A stretch of 5,978 bases of DNA, taken from Candidatus Gottesmanbacteria bacterium (lineage in GTDB: Bacteria > Patescibacteriota > Microgenomatia > UBA10105 > UBA927). Position 1 is the first letter of the stretch. Every line of letters starts with the position of its first letter. The position numbers and the translations under genes were made by a program. The DNA lies in contig JACQHE010000017.1 in assembly GCA_016199185.1 (NCBI GenBank), forward strand, positions 1 through 5,978. The letters are read 5' to 3'. The notes under the pieces were generated by a model. It made no database searches. It had not been told where the DNA came from and worked only from the letters and a program-made list of their open reading frames with translations. Positions 1 through 5,802 of the stretch are shown here, one piece after another.

Positions 1-84
1 GTCAAGAAGATCTCATGTCCACCACAAGTATTTTTTGGAAATGAAAAAGGTGAAGCTAAAAAACCATCACAACAACACTGTTGA
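1..84 (+). CDS. Possible 3' end of an unrecognised plus-strand gene (partial)
   Basis: A reading frame enters from the left edge and ends at TGA (82-84), giving 27 residues that start VKKISCPPQVFFG and end QQHC. It is lysine-rich and has two cysteines near its ends, but I recognise no family. Two other plus frames are also partly open here (one to 130, one from 60 to 239), so the coding frame is uncertain. The gene may equally have ended before the window, or the area may be a decayed, frameshifted gene. Confidence 0.2.
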   Translation, partial: VKKISCPPQVFFGNEKGEAKKPSQQHC

Positions 85-239
85 GGCTAAAACAAAAAGG
101 AAAACTGGCGAAGTTGGGCGAGGCACTTAAGCGAAAAAAACTCCTTCGTTCCCGCGGTCGGCAGCTGATCATTCCGTCCCTTGCCGCACTTGAAAAAGAA
201 CTCTCCGCCACCCGCCCCGTCCGAGCACCGCACGAATAG
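81..239 (+). CDS. Possible small or truncated ORF, unknown function
   Basis: This frame is open from 60 (after a TAA at 57-59) to TAG at 237-239. There is no ATG; the first plausible start is TTG at 81, with no ribosome binding site in front of it. The product of about 52 residues is strongly basic in its first half (RLKQKGKLAKLG, then ALKRKKLLRSRGRQ) and ends in a Leu/Glu-containing stretch (IPSLAALEKEL). Codons from about 140 onward prefer G or C in third position, like the genes downstream, which is the main reason to list it. It may be the C-terminal remnant of a larger gene broken by a frameshift near 60-100. I do not recognise it. Confidence 0.25.
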   Translation: MRLKQKGKLAKLGEALKRKKLLRSRGRQLIIPSLAALEKELSATRPVRAPHE

Positions 240-253
240 TCTCGTTTGTTGTC

Positions 254-284
254 ATCCCGGCTTCCGTGCCGGGATCCAGTTTTT
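254..284 (+). terminator. GC hairpin of a widespread dispersed-repeat type, possible terminator
   Basis: ATCCCGGC (254-261) pairs perfectly with GCCGGGAT (268-275) around a 6-nt loop. The flanks GTC before and CCAG after match the GTCATCCCGGC...GCCGGGATCCAG type of dispersed repeat seen in many bacterial genomes. On the plus strand it is followed by TTTTT at 280-284, so it could end transcription of whatever comes from the left. In the minus direction, which would serve the copper operon, no T-run follows. It may simply be a dispersed repeat. Confidence 0.4.
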
Positions 285-313
285 ATTTCTTCATTCTTTC
301 ATTCCCTCATTCA

Positions 314-350
314 TTGGTCGGATTGGGTTATTGGTCGGATTGGTCGGATT
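314..350. repeat. Short tandem repeat TTGGTCGGA
   Basis: The 9-bp unit TTGGTCGGA occurs at 314-322, 331-339 and 340-348. The first two copies sit inside a longer repeated ATTGGTCGGATTGG (313-326 and 330-343). It lies directly after the stop of the rhodanese gene (355-357). Just to its left, 288-314 is a low-complexity run of CATTC-like units. No gene or clear promoter is seen in 240-354. Confidence 0.7.
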
Positions 351-354
351 ATTT

Positions 355-1488
355 TCATGTACCACAACTTCCTCCCCTGGTCGGCCTAGTGGGGAGCTGG
401 CCTACCTTACGGGCTATAGCCTGCGCCCCTTGGGCACTGGAGTATTCTTTGCCAAGCACGACTTTTGCATCCACGGAACTCCACGGTGTGCCAAGACGGG
501 CAAAGTATGTAGCTACATACAGGTAGTTATCGGCAAACCAGAAGCTGTTAAACCCTAAAAGTTTTTTATAGATCGTTGCTTCATCCACGTTAGCCGCGAC
601 CAATAGCTCGATGATCGCCAATGCCGCCATGCCGTGGTTGCAGTCGGGAAACCACGTCGGGTTGCCGCAGCACGGGCGGTAGACGTTTTGGGCTATCTCA
701 CCGACTTTTTTTTGTTGCTCGGCGTCAAGCGGGATGAGGTCAAATCGATTGAGGTACTGCATCGCTTCGCCGCGTGCCAGGCTCCATCCGCCGGTGGAGG
801 CAAAGTTGGCAGCTTGGTTTTTATATTCCATACCGAGTGGTCCTGCATCGTACACAATACTTTTTTGAGCAAGCCCCAACGCCCAGAGTATATCCACCAC
901 GAACTGGCCGTTTTTTGCGTCAATCATAATTTTTTTGTCCGATCCCTTCGTGAGGATTTCTTCCTGCTCGGGTGTGAGCTTGACCGCTTTTCGGAATTTT
1001 GCCTCGTCAATGACGCCCAGCGCGATAAGCCGTGGGCCGATGTCTCCCCACGCCACCGGCAGCTCAATGCCCGACTCCGGCAATACGTCTTTTTCCACTA
1101 ATGAAAGGTTTATAAGTTTGCCGCCGGCCTTTTGCCACGCATCCATGCCGCCTGTTAGGTGCCGCACGTTGGTATAGCCCAGTTTTATGAGCACCGGCAA
1201 CGCCTCGCCGCTCATCCTGCCGGTTTTGCAATAGAGGATGATCGGTGCATTCTTGTCTTTTGGCAAACTTGCGCTTTGCTCGACCATCTGGTCATAGGCG
1301 ATAAAGGTATCGGTACGCGCAATTTCCCCTTCATACGGCGTGTGGACGTTGATGAAGGTGAAGTTTTTGTTCGCCAAAAGTTTGTTGAGTTGGCGGGCGG
1401 AAACCGTCTCCGGACTGAACGAGAAATTGTTCCAGAGAAACGATCCGACGAGTACAAATCCGCTTGTAAGAAACAGCAGTTTTTTCAT
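355..1488 (-). CDS. Exported rhodanese-domain protein with Cys/His-rich C-terminal domain
   Basis: A 377-residue protein. Residues 2-3 are KK followed by a hydrophobic stretch (about 4-19), a signal peptide or anchor without a lipobox Cys, so the rest should be outside the membrane. Residues 27-125 form a rhodanese (sulfurtransferase) domain with the catalytic loop YCKTGRMS (Cys87) and the closing GGMDAW motif (113-118). The C-terminal part carries a second Cys-rich site, PCCGNPTWFPDCNHGMA (272-288), with Cys273, Cys274, Cys283 and His285, a likely metal or cofactor site of unknown role. The start is secured by AAGGAGG five nt upstream and by a 4-nt ATGA overlap with the ccdA stop, so the two are translationally coupled. 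The last 14 residues (LPTRPTRGGSCGT) look like low-complexity read-through into repeat-like DNA. Persulfide transfer or a thiol partner of CcdA are inferred roles; the substrate is unknown. Confidence 0.85.
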   Translation of the reverse strand: MKKLLFLTSGFVLVGSFLWNNFSFSPETVSARQLNKLLANKNFTFINVHTPYEGEIARTDTFIAYDQMVEQSASLPKDKNAPIILYCKTGRMSGEALPVLIKLGYTNVRHLTGGMDAWQKAGGKLINLSLVEKDVLPESGIELPVAWGDIGPRLIALGVIDEAKFRKAVKLTPEQEEILTKGSDKKIMIDAKNGQFVVDILWALGLAQKSIVYDAGPLGMEYKNQAANFASTGGWSLARGEAMQYLNRFDLIPLDAEQQKKVGEIAQNVYRPCCGNPTWFPDCNHGMAALAIIELLVAANVDEATIYKKLLGFNSFWFADNYLYVATYFARLGTPWSSVDAKVVLGKEYSSAQGAQAIARKVGQLPTRPTRGGSCGT

Positions 1489-2300
1489 GATACCCTCCTT
1501 TTTGAAGCTATAACGTGTATAACCGTTATCATCATTATGACGATTATTATCCCAAACACTCCCTCACTTCCGGGGATGCCCCGCAGCCATCGTACCACAT
1601 TCATAATTCCGGCTCCCAGCGATTGCTCGATAGGCTCCTGCATGCCCATGGTTATCCGGCCGGTGAGGGCAAGGATAGTAAACGTGATACCCACGAGGAT
1701 AAAGAGGACACCAGCAATCGCGTCGGTTTTGCCGCGAAGATGCGACAGTTTGGTCCAATTCATTTTTTCCAGGAGAAGTGCCAGGACCACAAGTGGCACG
1801 ACCATGCCGAACACGTACGAGAGCCCGGCCAGTCCCGCCCAGAGGAAGGTGGGGGAGAGGAAGGAGAGCGTCAGGATGCCGGCTAAAACCGGCGTGCAGC
1901 AGGAAGAGGTGAGCCCGGAGAATATCCCCAGGACGTACACCGACCACGGGTCGTGCCGATTCGTAAGGTCTATCGTCAGATGCAACATGGGGATCGTGAT
2001 TTTCCGGCCGGTAAGCTCCATGAGGCCCAGGAGGATCATAAACGCCCCGCCTATCACGTAGGTTTGCGTGTGATATTGTTGGAAGATCTGGCCTACAGCT
2101 CGAATGCCCAGGGCAGCCGGGACGAGGATCGTGGCAATCCCCAGACCAAAGATGAAGGTCATCCAAAGAACTTTTTCTCTGCTTCGGAAGATGTTGGCAA
2201 GATAACTAGGTAAAAGGTACGTGATGCAGCAGGGGGCAAACAGCGCGACCATCCCGCCGGCAAAAGCAGTGATTAAGGATATGCTGTTTACGAGTGACAT
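1485..2300 (-). CDS. ccdA: CcdA/DsbD-family transmembrane thiol-electron transporter
   Basis: A 271-residue, very hydrophobic protein with several membrane helices. Members of the CcdA/DsbD family move reducing equivalents from cytoplasmic thioredoxin to proteins outside the membrane through one Cys in each of two symmetry-related helices. Both are visible: APCCITYLLPSY (Cys24/25) in the first helix, and SSCCTPVLAG (Cys134/135) after the conserved GIFSGL. Each site has a second, adjacent Cys where the family usually has one. The protein is somewhat longer than typical CcdA, with an extra C-terminal helix (about 249-265) and a basic end (KRR). No thioredoxin-like partner is encoded here; the exported rhodanese, whose start overlaps this stop by 4 nt, is the natural candidate. 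The ATG at 2300 begins 11 nt after a large palindrome and has no clear Shine-Dalgarno. Confidence 0.85.
   Translation of the reverse strand: MSLVNSISLITAFAGGMVALFAPCCITYLLPSYLANIFRSREKVLWMTFIFGLGIATILVPAALGIRAVGQIFQQYHTQTYVIGGAFMILLGLMELTGRKITIPMLHLTIDLTNRHDPWSVYVLGIFSGLTSSCCTPVLAGILTLSFLSPTFLWAGLAGLSYVFGMVVPLVVLALLLEKMNWTKLSHLRGKTDAIAGVLFILVGITFTILALTGRITMGMQEPIEQSLGAGIMNVVRWLRGIPGSEGVFGIIIVIMMITVIHVIASKRRVS
1493..1500 (-). promoter_or_regulatory. Strong Shine-Dalgarno for the rhodanese gene
   Basis: On the minus strand AAGGAGGG lies 5 nt (counting from AAGGAGG) before the ATG at 1488, inside the last codons of ccdA. It is the only textbook AAGGAGG site in the operon and fixes both the start and the coupled overlap. 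Confidence 0.85.
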
Positions 2301-2311
2301 ACAATTAACTA

Positions 2312-2397
2312 ATCATCGAATAACGAATCAAGACCGAATATACGAATAATACCTATTAGAAAATTCGTATATTCGTATCAATTCGTTATTCGTTGAT
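2312..2397. repeat. Large palindrome, copy 1 (DUF1573-ccdA junction)
   Basis: The left arm 2312-2347 and right arm 2363-2397 are near-perfect inverted repeats around a 15-nt loop. Each arm has an outer CGAATAACGAAT block and an inner CGAATATACGAAT block separated by a few variable bases. The element begins 3 nt after the DUF1573 stop and ends 11 nt before the ccdA ATG. It is not followed by a T-run in either direction, so it does not look like an intrinsic terminator. A related copy lies at 2913-3000. Confidence 0.9.
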
Positions 2398-2400
2398 AAC

Positions 2401-2901
2401 CTACAGCACGTTTGCCTTCACACTCACTTCAACTGTCTCATTTTTCGGATCATTGGTCGAAAACGTCACCTGGCGCGTAACCACGCCCACCACAGGCATG
2501 ACCTTTGGCCGGTACGTGACCTTGAGGATGGCGGTCTGTTTGGTCGGCACGTCGCCGATCCAGTTTTTTAGCGACGCGATCATGTGCATCGGCATGTTAA
2601 ACTCGCCGGTTTCCTGACCGTTTATGACGACGCTGGCAAACGTACAATCGCAGCTGGTTGACACATTCCAAATGCGCAGTACTGAGCTTGCCGAAGTATT
2701 GGTGATGGTGAACTCGGCAGTTTTTTCCTCATCGCCTTTCATATCCCCGAAATCCTCAAACGTCTTATCGATCGTCATGGACGCAGCTCCCAAGATCTCG
2801 CGCTTAGGTCTCTTGTCGTTGCCCAAAAGGAATACCGCTCCCGCAATGATCGCGATGCTCGCAACAATCGCACCAAGAACTATTTGCGTGTCTGCCTTCA
2901 T
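2401..2901 (-). CDS. Membrane-anchored DUF1573 protein
   Basis: A 166-residue protein. An N-terminal hydrophobic segment (about 7-27) should anchor it with the rest outside the cytoplasm. Residues 47-165 match the DUF1573 pattern: FEDFGDMKGDEEKTAEF at the start, a beta-sandwich-like repeat of short strands, and the characteristic SCDCT (Cys84, Cys86). Family function is not established. An extra stretch FNMPMHM (101-107) places Met103, Met105, His106 and Met107 after the CxC, an arrangement that could bind Cu(I); this is inference. The gene sits between two related palindromes, 11 nt after one and 3 nt before the other, and lacks a strong Shine-Dalgarno (AAAGATCATT precedes the ATG). In this setting it may receive electrons from the adjacent CcdA or take part in copper handling. 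Confidence 0.8.
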   Translation of the reverse strand: MKADTQIVLGAIVASIAIIAGAVFLLGNDKRPKREILGAASMTIDKTFEDFGDMKGDEEKTAEFTITNTSASSVLRIWNVSTSCDCTFASVVINGQETGEFNMPMHMIASLKNWIGDVPTKQTAILKVTYRPKVMPVVGVVTRQVTFSTNDPKNETVEVSVKANVL

Positions 2902-2912
2902 AATGATCTTTT

Positions 2913-3000
2913 ATCAACGAATAACGAATCGGTACGAATATACGAATGAGTTCGCGCTGTTTTGATTCGTATATTCGGGTTTTATTCGTTATTCGTTGAT
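2913..3000. repeat. Large palindrome, copy 2 (copA-DUF1573 junction)
   Basis: The left arm 2913-2947 and right arm 2965-3000 pair around a 17-nt loop and share the CGAATAACGAAT and CGAATATACGAAT blocks with copy 1, while the loop and the few bases between blocks differ. The right arm overlaps the end of copA: positions 2989-3000 encode the final Ile-Asn-Glu and the TAA stop. The other edge is 11 nt before the DUF1573 ATG. No T-run follows, so termination is not indicated. Confidence 0.9.
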
Positions 3001-5154
3001 TTTCACTCCTTTCAGTCTTAATGAATTTCCGACCACAGATATGCTGCTTGCGGCCATGGCAAACGCGGCGAGCGCCGGATTGAGAAGCCAGCCGGTTATT
3101 GGGTAAAGCACTCCCATTGCCACCGGAATAAGCGTCACGTTATAGGCAAACGCCCAAAAGAGATTTTGTTTGATGATGGCAAGCGTCACTTTCGACAGGC
3201 GGATTGCAGTTACGACGCTCCTCAAGTCTTTATTCAGGAGCGTGATGCCGGCTGATTCAATCGCCACGTCCGTCCCGGTCCCCATGGCAATTCCTACGTC
3301 AGCGGCGGCGAGCGCGGGCGCGTCATTGATCCCATCTCCGGCAAATGCGACGACGCGAGTTTTTTGTTTCAGTTCTCGTATCTTTTCAGCTTTTTCCTGG
3401 GGCAAAATACCAGCAAGCACGTTTTCTATCCCTGCCTGTTTGGCAATGGCGCGGGCCGTTTTTTCGTTATCTCCGGTGATCATCCACACGGCGATTCCCA
3501 GCCTTTTGAGGCCGTCAACCATTTCCTTTGCTTGCGCTTTGATGGTATCGGCGATGGCGATGAGGGCGACGTTTTTTTTACTTATCGCCACAAAGGCCAA
3601 CGTTTTGCCTTCATTCATCCAATCTTGAGCCTTCTTATCGAGTTCTGATGAGCTGGTTACACCTTCTTTCTCCATGAGTTTTTTATTCCCGATGAGGACA
3701 GGAAGGTCATTCACGACTCCTTTCACCCCAAACCCCTCAATGGCCGCGAAGTTTTCGGTTTTCAAGGTACTACCTTGCTTCGCAAGGTAGTACCTTGCGA
3801 AGCTAACGATTGCCTTCGACAATGGGTGTTCGGAATTGCTCTCCAAAGCGGCGACGGCTTTTTTGACAAAATCCTCGTTTTCCACAAACACCGCGTCCGT
3901 CACGTTGGGCTCGCCGCGGGTGAGCGTGCCGGTTTTATCGAACACGGCAACCTTCGTTTTATGGGCAATCTCCAGCGCCTGGGCGTCTTTGACGAGGATC
4001 CCGTGTTCCGCGCCCCGTCCGGTGCCGACCATAATGGCCGTTGGAGTAGCGAGTCCCAAGGCGCACGGGCAGGCGATGATCAGGACAGCGATCATATTCG
4101 TAAATGCGCTTGCAAACGTAGCGAGGTCGTACCAGATGACAAACGTAGCTGCGGCAAGCATGAGGACGACGGGGACGAAGTAGGAGGAAATCACATCCGC
4201 AAGCCGCGCGATAGGAGCGCGGGAACTTTGGGCAGCCGCAACCATGGTGACAATTTGGGAAAGCACCGTGTCACTGCCTACTTTTGTCGCCTGGAACAGA
4301 AACGCACCGGTTTTATTGATGGTGGCTCCAATGACGATATCACCAATATTTTTATCGACCGGTATTGATTCTCCCGTGACCATCGACTCGTCAATAGTTG
4401 AGGCGCCCTCGGTGATTTTTCCGTCCACCGGCACTTTTTCTCCCGGCTTTACACGGATCACGTCGCCAACCTTGACCTCCTCAATGGGAACGTCAATCTC
4501 TTTTCCACCCCGCAGCACTCTCGCTGTCTTGGCTTGCAGGTGCAGGAGTTTCTTAATCGCATCGCTCGTATGTGCTTTGGCTTTCGCCTCAAGGTATCGT
4601 CCGAGAAGGATAAGAGTGATGATGACTGCTGCCGTGTCAAAATACGTCGCTTTACCCAGCAGGGAATAGCCGTATGCGGCGCTGGTGCCCACGACAATGA
4701 GCGTATCCATGCTCGCCGCGCGGTTTTTAAGTCCCGACCACGTCGCCTGGTAAAATCCCCACCCGGCCCAAAATTGAACGGGAGTGGTGAGCAGAAGCAA
4801 GACGTATGGCGACATGGATACGCCAAACCATTCCGGAAAGCTACCAAGAACAATAAATAGGCTTAAAATGCTTGAAATGACTACTTTTATTTTAAGATTC
4901 CCTAGCTCTTTCTTTTTTGCTTCTTCTTTATTTTTTTCGGGATCATTTCCTATGACGGCCCTGTAGCCTGCTTCTTCCACTAGGTTCCCTAGGTCACCTA
5001 AGCTACGTATCGACGGATCATACTCTACCGTCGCAGTCTCGCTCCCGTAGTTGACCGCGGCCTCACCTACGCCTGGCGTTTGCTTGAGTTTCTTTTCGAT
5101 AAGCCGCGCACAGCTTGCACAATGCATACCGACGATAGGAAACGATGTTTTCAT
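2989..5154 (-). CDS. copA: Cu(I)-exporting P1B-type ATPase CopA
   Basis: A 721-residue P1B-1 copper pump that drives Cu(I) out of the cytoplasm with ATP. In order: one N-terminal heavy-metal-associated domain with GMHCASC (9-15); membrane helices about 89-188; actuator loop with TGES (260-263); the ion-binding CPC (362-364) in helix 6; phosphorylation motif DKTGT (Asp406); the nucleotide-binding SEHPL (441-445); GDGIND (606-611); and the last two helices with YN (671-672) and MAASS (700-704). CPC with YN and MxxSS is the signature of Cu(I) specificity. The ATG overlaps the TGA of the cupredoxin gene by 4 nt, so translation is coupled. Two oddities: residues 451-464, in the linker after the SEHPL segment, are encoded by a 40-bp palindromic element, and the last three residues and the stop come from a dispersed palindrome. 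All catalytic motifs are intact. Confidence 0.97.
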   Translation of the reverse strand: MKTSFPIVGMHCASCARLIEKKLKQTPGVGEAAVNYGSETATVEYDPSIRSLGDLGNLVEEAGYRAVIGNDPEKNKEEAKKKELGNLKIKVVISSILSLFIVLGSFPEWFGVSMSPYVLLLLTTPVQFWAGWGFYQATWSGLKNRAASMDTLIVVGTSAAYGYSLLGKATYFDTAAVIITLILLGRYLEAKAKAHTSDAIKKLLHLQAKTARVLRGGKEIDVPIEEVKVGDVIRVKPGEKVPVDGKITEGASTIDESMVTGESIPVDKNIGDIVIGATINKTGAFLFQATKVGSDTVLSQIVTMVAAAQSSRAPIARLADVISSYFVPVVLMLAAATFVIWYDLATFASAFTNMIAVLIIACPCALGLATPTAIMVGTGRGAEHGILVKDAQALEIAHKTKVAVFDKTGTLTRGEPNVTDAVFVENEDFVKKAVAALESNSEHPLSKAIVSFARYYLAKQGSTLKTENFAAIEGFGVKGVVNDLPVLIGNKKLMEKEGVTSSSELDKKAQDWMNEGKTLAFVAISKKNVALIAIADTIKAQAKEMVDGLKRLGIAVWMITGDNEKTARAIAKQAGIENVLAGILPQEKAEKIRELKQKTRVVAFAGDGINDAPALAAADVGIAMGTGTDVAIESAGITLLNKDLRSVVTAIRLSKVTLAIIKQNLFWAFAYNVTLIPVAMGVLYPITGWLLNPALAAFAMAASSISVVGNSLRLKGVKINE
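3764..3803. repeat. 40-bp double palindrome inside copA
   Basis: Two 20-bp units abut: 3764-3783 (AAGGTACTACCTT then GCTTCGC) and 3784-3803 (AAGGTAGTACCTT then GCGAAGC). Each AAGGTAsTACCTT core is itself a 13-bp palindrome, and the two 7-bp tails are reverse complements. The whole yields a 13-bp-arm hairpin with a 1-nt centre at 3777-3803, or alternatively a 15-bp-arm hairpin with a 3-nt loop at 3764-3796. It is read through in frame as residues 451-464 of CopA. Confidence 0.9.
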
Positions 5155-5501
5155 GCTACTTCAATACGGCCGTGGAACATGCTCATCCCGCAGTGGAAAC
5201 CGGACGTTTTATGCGCAGCGGGAAGGGTGATGGTAACTTCTTTATTAAGGGGCAAGTACTCCTTGATTTTGTAATCCGGAAATATCACCTCTTCCAGGCA
5301 GCTATTTGCATCTTTTCGTATGAACGTCAGTGTTGCCGGCTTATCTTTGGGGATTTTGATAACGTTGGGTTTATATCCACCCTCAACGGTTATCGTCCAC
5401 GTATCGGATGCGTCCATAGCTTCCTCCTTTTTCCCAAAAAAGAACCAATATATTCCTGTGATCGAGAGAAGTCCTGTGATAGTGACGATGATTTTATCCA
5501 T
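5151..5501 (-). CDS. Membrane-anchored cupredoxin, CupA-like copper chaperone
   Basis: A 116-residue protein with an N-terminal membrane helix (about 4-22) and a cupredoxin-like beta domain (about 33-115). Likely Cu(I) ligands are Cys68 and the C-terminal loop HCGMSMFHG, with Cys104, Met106, Met108 and His110. In the pneumococcal copper operon, the membrane-tethered cupredoxin CupA binds Cu(I) through two spaced cysteines plus methionines and delivers it to CopA; the spacing here (36 residues between cysteines, then C-G-M-x-M) and the position between repressor and CopA are the same idea. The gene begins 1 nt after the csoR stop and ends in a 4-nt overlap with copA. The N-terminal helix could serve as signal or anchor, and the sequence alone does not settle which side of the membrane the domain is on. 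A periplasmic-type cupredoxin involved in copper storage is the main alternative. Confidence 0.8.
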   Translation of the reverse strand: MDKIIVTITGLLSITGIYWFFFGKKEEAMDASDTWTITVEGGYKPNVIKIPKDKPATLTFIRKDANSCLEEVIFPDYKIKEYLPLNKEVTITLPAAHKTSGFHCGMSMFHGRIEVA

Positions 5502-5502
5502 A

Positions 5503-5781
5503 TTACTTTTTTTCCATTATTTTCATGACTTCTTCAATAACTTCGTCACTGTTTCCTTTTCGTATGGAGTCAGCGACACACGTTTGCATGTGGTTTTTGA
5601 GTATCTCATGGTCTACTTCCCGTAAGGCTGCCTGAATGGCAAGTGATTGGTGGACAACGTCAATGCAGTAATCTCCGTCTTCCACCATTCGGATGACGGT
5701 ATCCAAATGACCCCGGGTTATTTTAAGCCGATGCAGAATCGAACGTTGCACAGATTGATCTCTCGGTATTCCTTTTGGCAT
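5503..5781 (-). CDS. csoR: CsoR-family copper-sensing transcriptional repressor
   Basis: A 92-residue, all-helical small repressor of the CsoR/RcnR/FrmR family. The Cu(I) ligands are in register with Mycobacterium tuberculosis CsoR: Cys39, His64 and Cys68 here against Cys36, His61 and Cys65 there. The second-shell residues Tyr38 and Glu84 also match that protein's Tyr35 and Glu81. This set supports copper rather than nickel, formaldehyde or persulfide sensing. The family binds C/G-tract operators as a tetramer and releases DNA when Cu(I) binds. The ATG at 5781 is preceded by AGGGGGG with 5-nt spacing. It is the first gene of the operon and almost certainly represses its own promoter, where a matching inverted repeat is present. 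The length is typical for the family. Confidence 0.95.
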   Translation of the reverse strand: MPKGIPRDQSVQRSILHRLKITRGHLDTVIRMVEDGDYCIDVVHQSLAIQAALREVDHEILKNHMQTCVADSIRKGNSDEVIEEVMKIMEKK

Positions 5782-5783
5782 TT

Positions 5784-5802
5784 TATCCCCCCTATAGGGA
5801 TA
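5784..5802. promoter_or_regulatory. Predicted CsoR operator
   Basis: TATCCC (5784-5789) and GGGATA (5797-5802) form an inverted repeat with a 7-nt spacer; within it CCCTATAGGG (5790-5799) is a perfect 10-bp palindrome. C/G tracts flanking an AT core are typical of CsoR sites. It lies at the expected transcription start (about 5795), abuts the -10 box, and its G-run (5787-5792) is also the csoR Shine-Dalgarno. Confidence 0.75.

Noticed and set aside
254..284. The GC hairpin as terminator of the copper operon
   Set aside because: The T-run is on the plus-strand side only; in the direction of the operon the hairpin is followed by mixed sequence.
1159..2061. 300-codon open frame on the plus strand across the ccdA-rhodanese junction
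   Set aside because: It lies opposite two well-supported genes, has no recognisable domain, and crosses their overlap; it is an antisense shadow.
1564..2166. 200-codon minus-strand open frame overlapping ccdA in another frame
   Set aside because: Its product is Pro/His/Arg-rich without a fold signature, while the ccdA frame has conserved helices and cysteines.
2312..3000. The two palindromes as CRISPR repeats or intrinsic terminators
   Set aside because: They occur only twice, about 515 bp apart with a gene between, so they are not an array. Neither is followed by a T-run on either strand.
3775..4368. 197-codon plus-strand open frame inside copA
   Set aside because: It is antisense to intact catalytic motifs of CopA and its product shows no family features.
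1485..5501. Recoded TGA (TGA as glycine, as in Gracilibacteria/Absconditabacteria)
   Set aside because: TGA ends the cupredoxin, ccdA and rhodanese genes at natural domain ends, two of them in ATGA overlaps with the next start.
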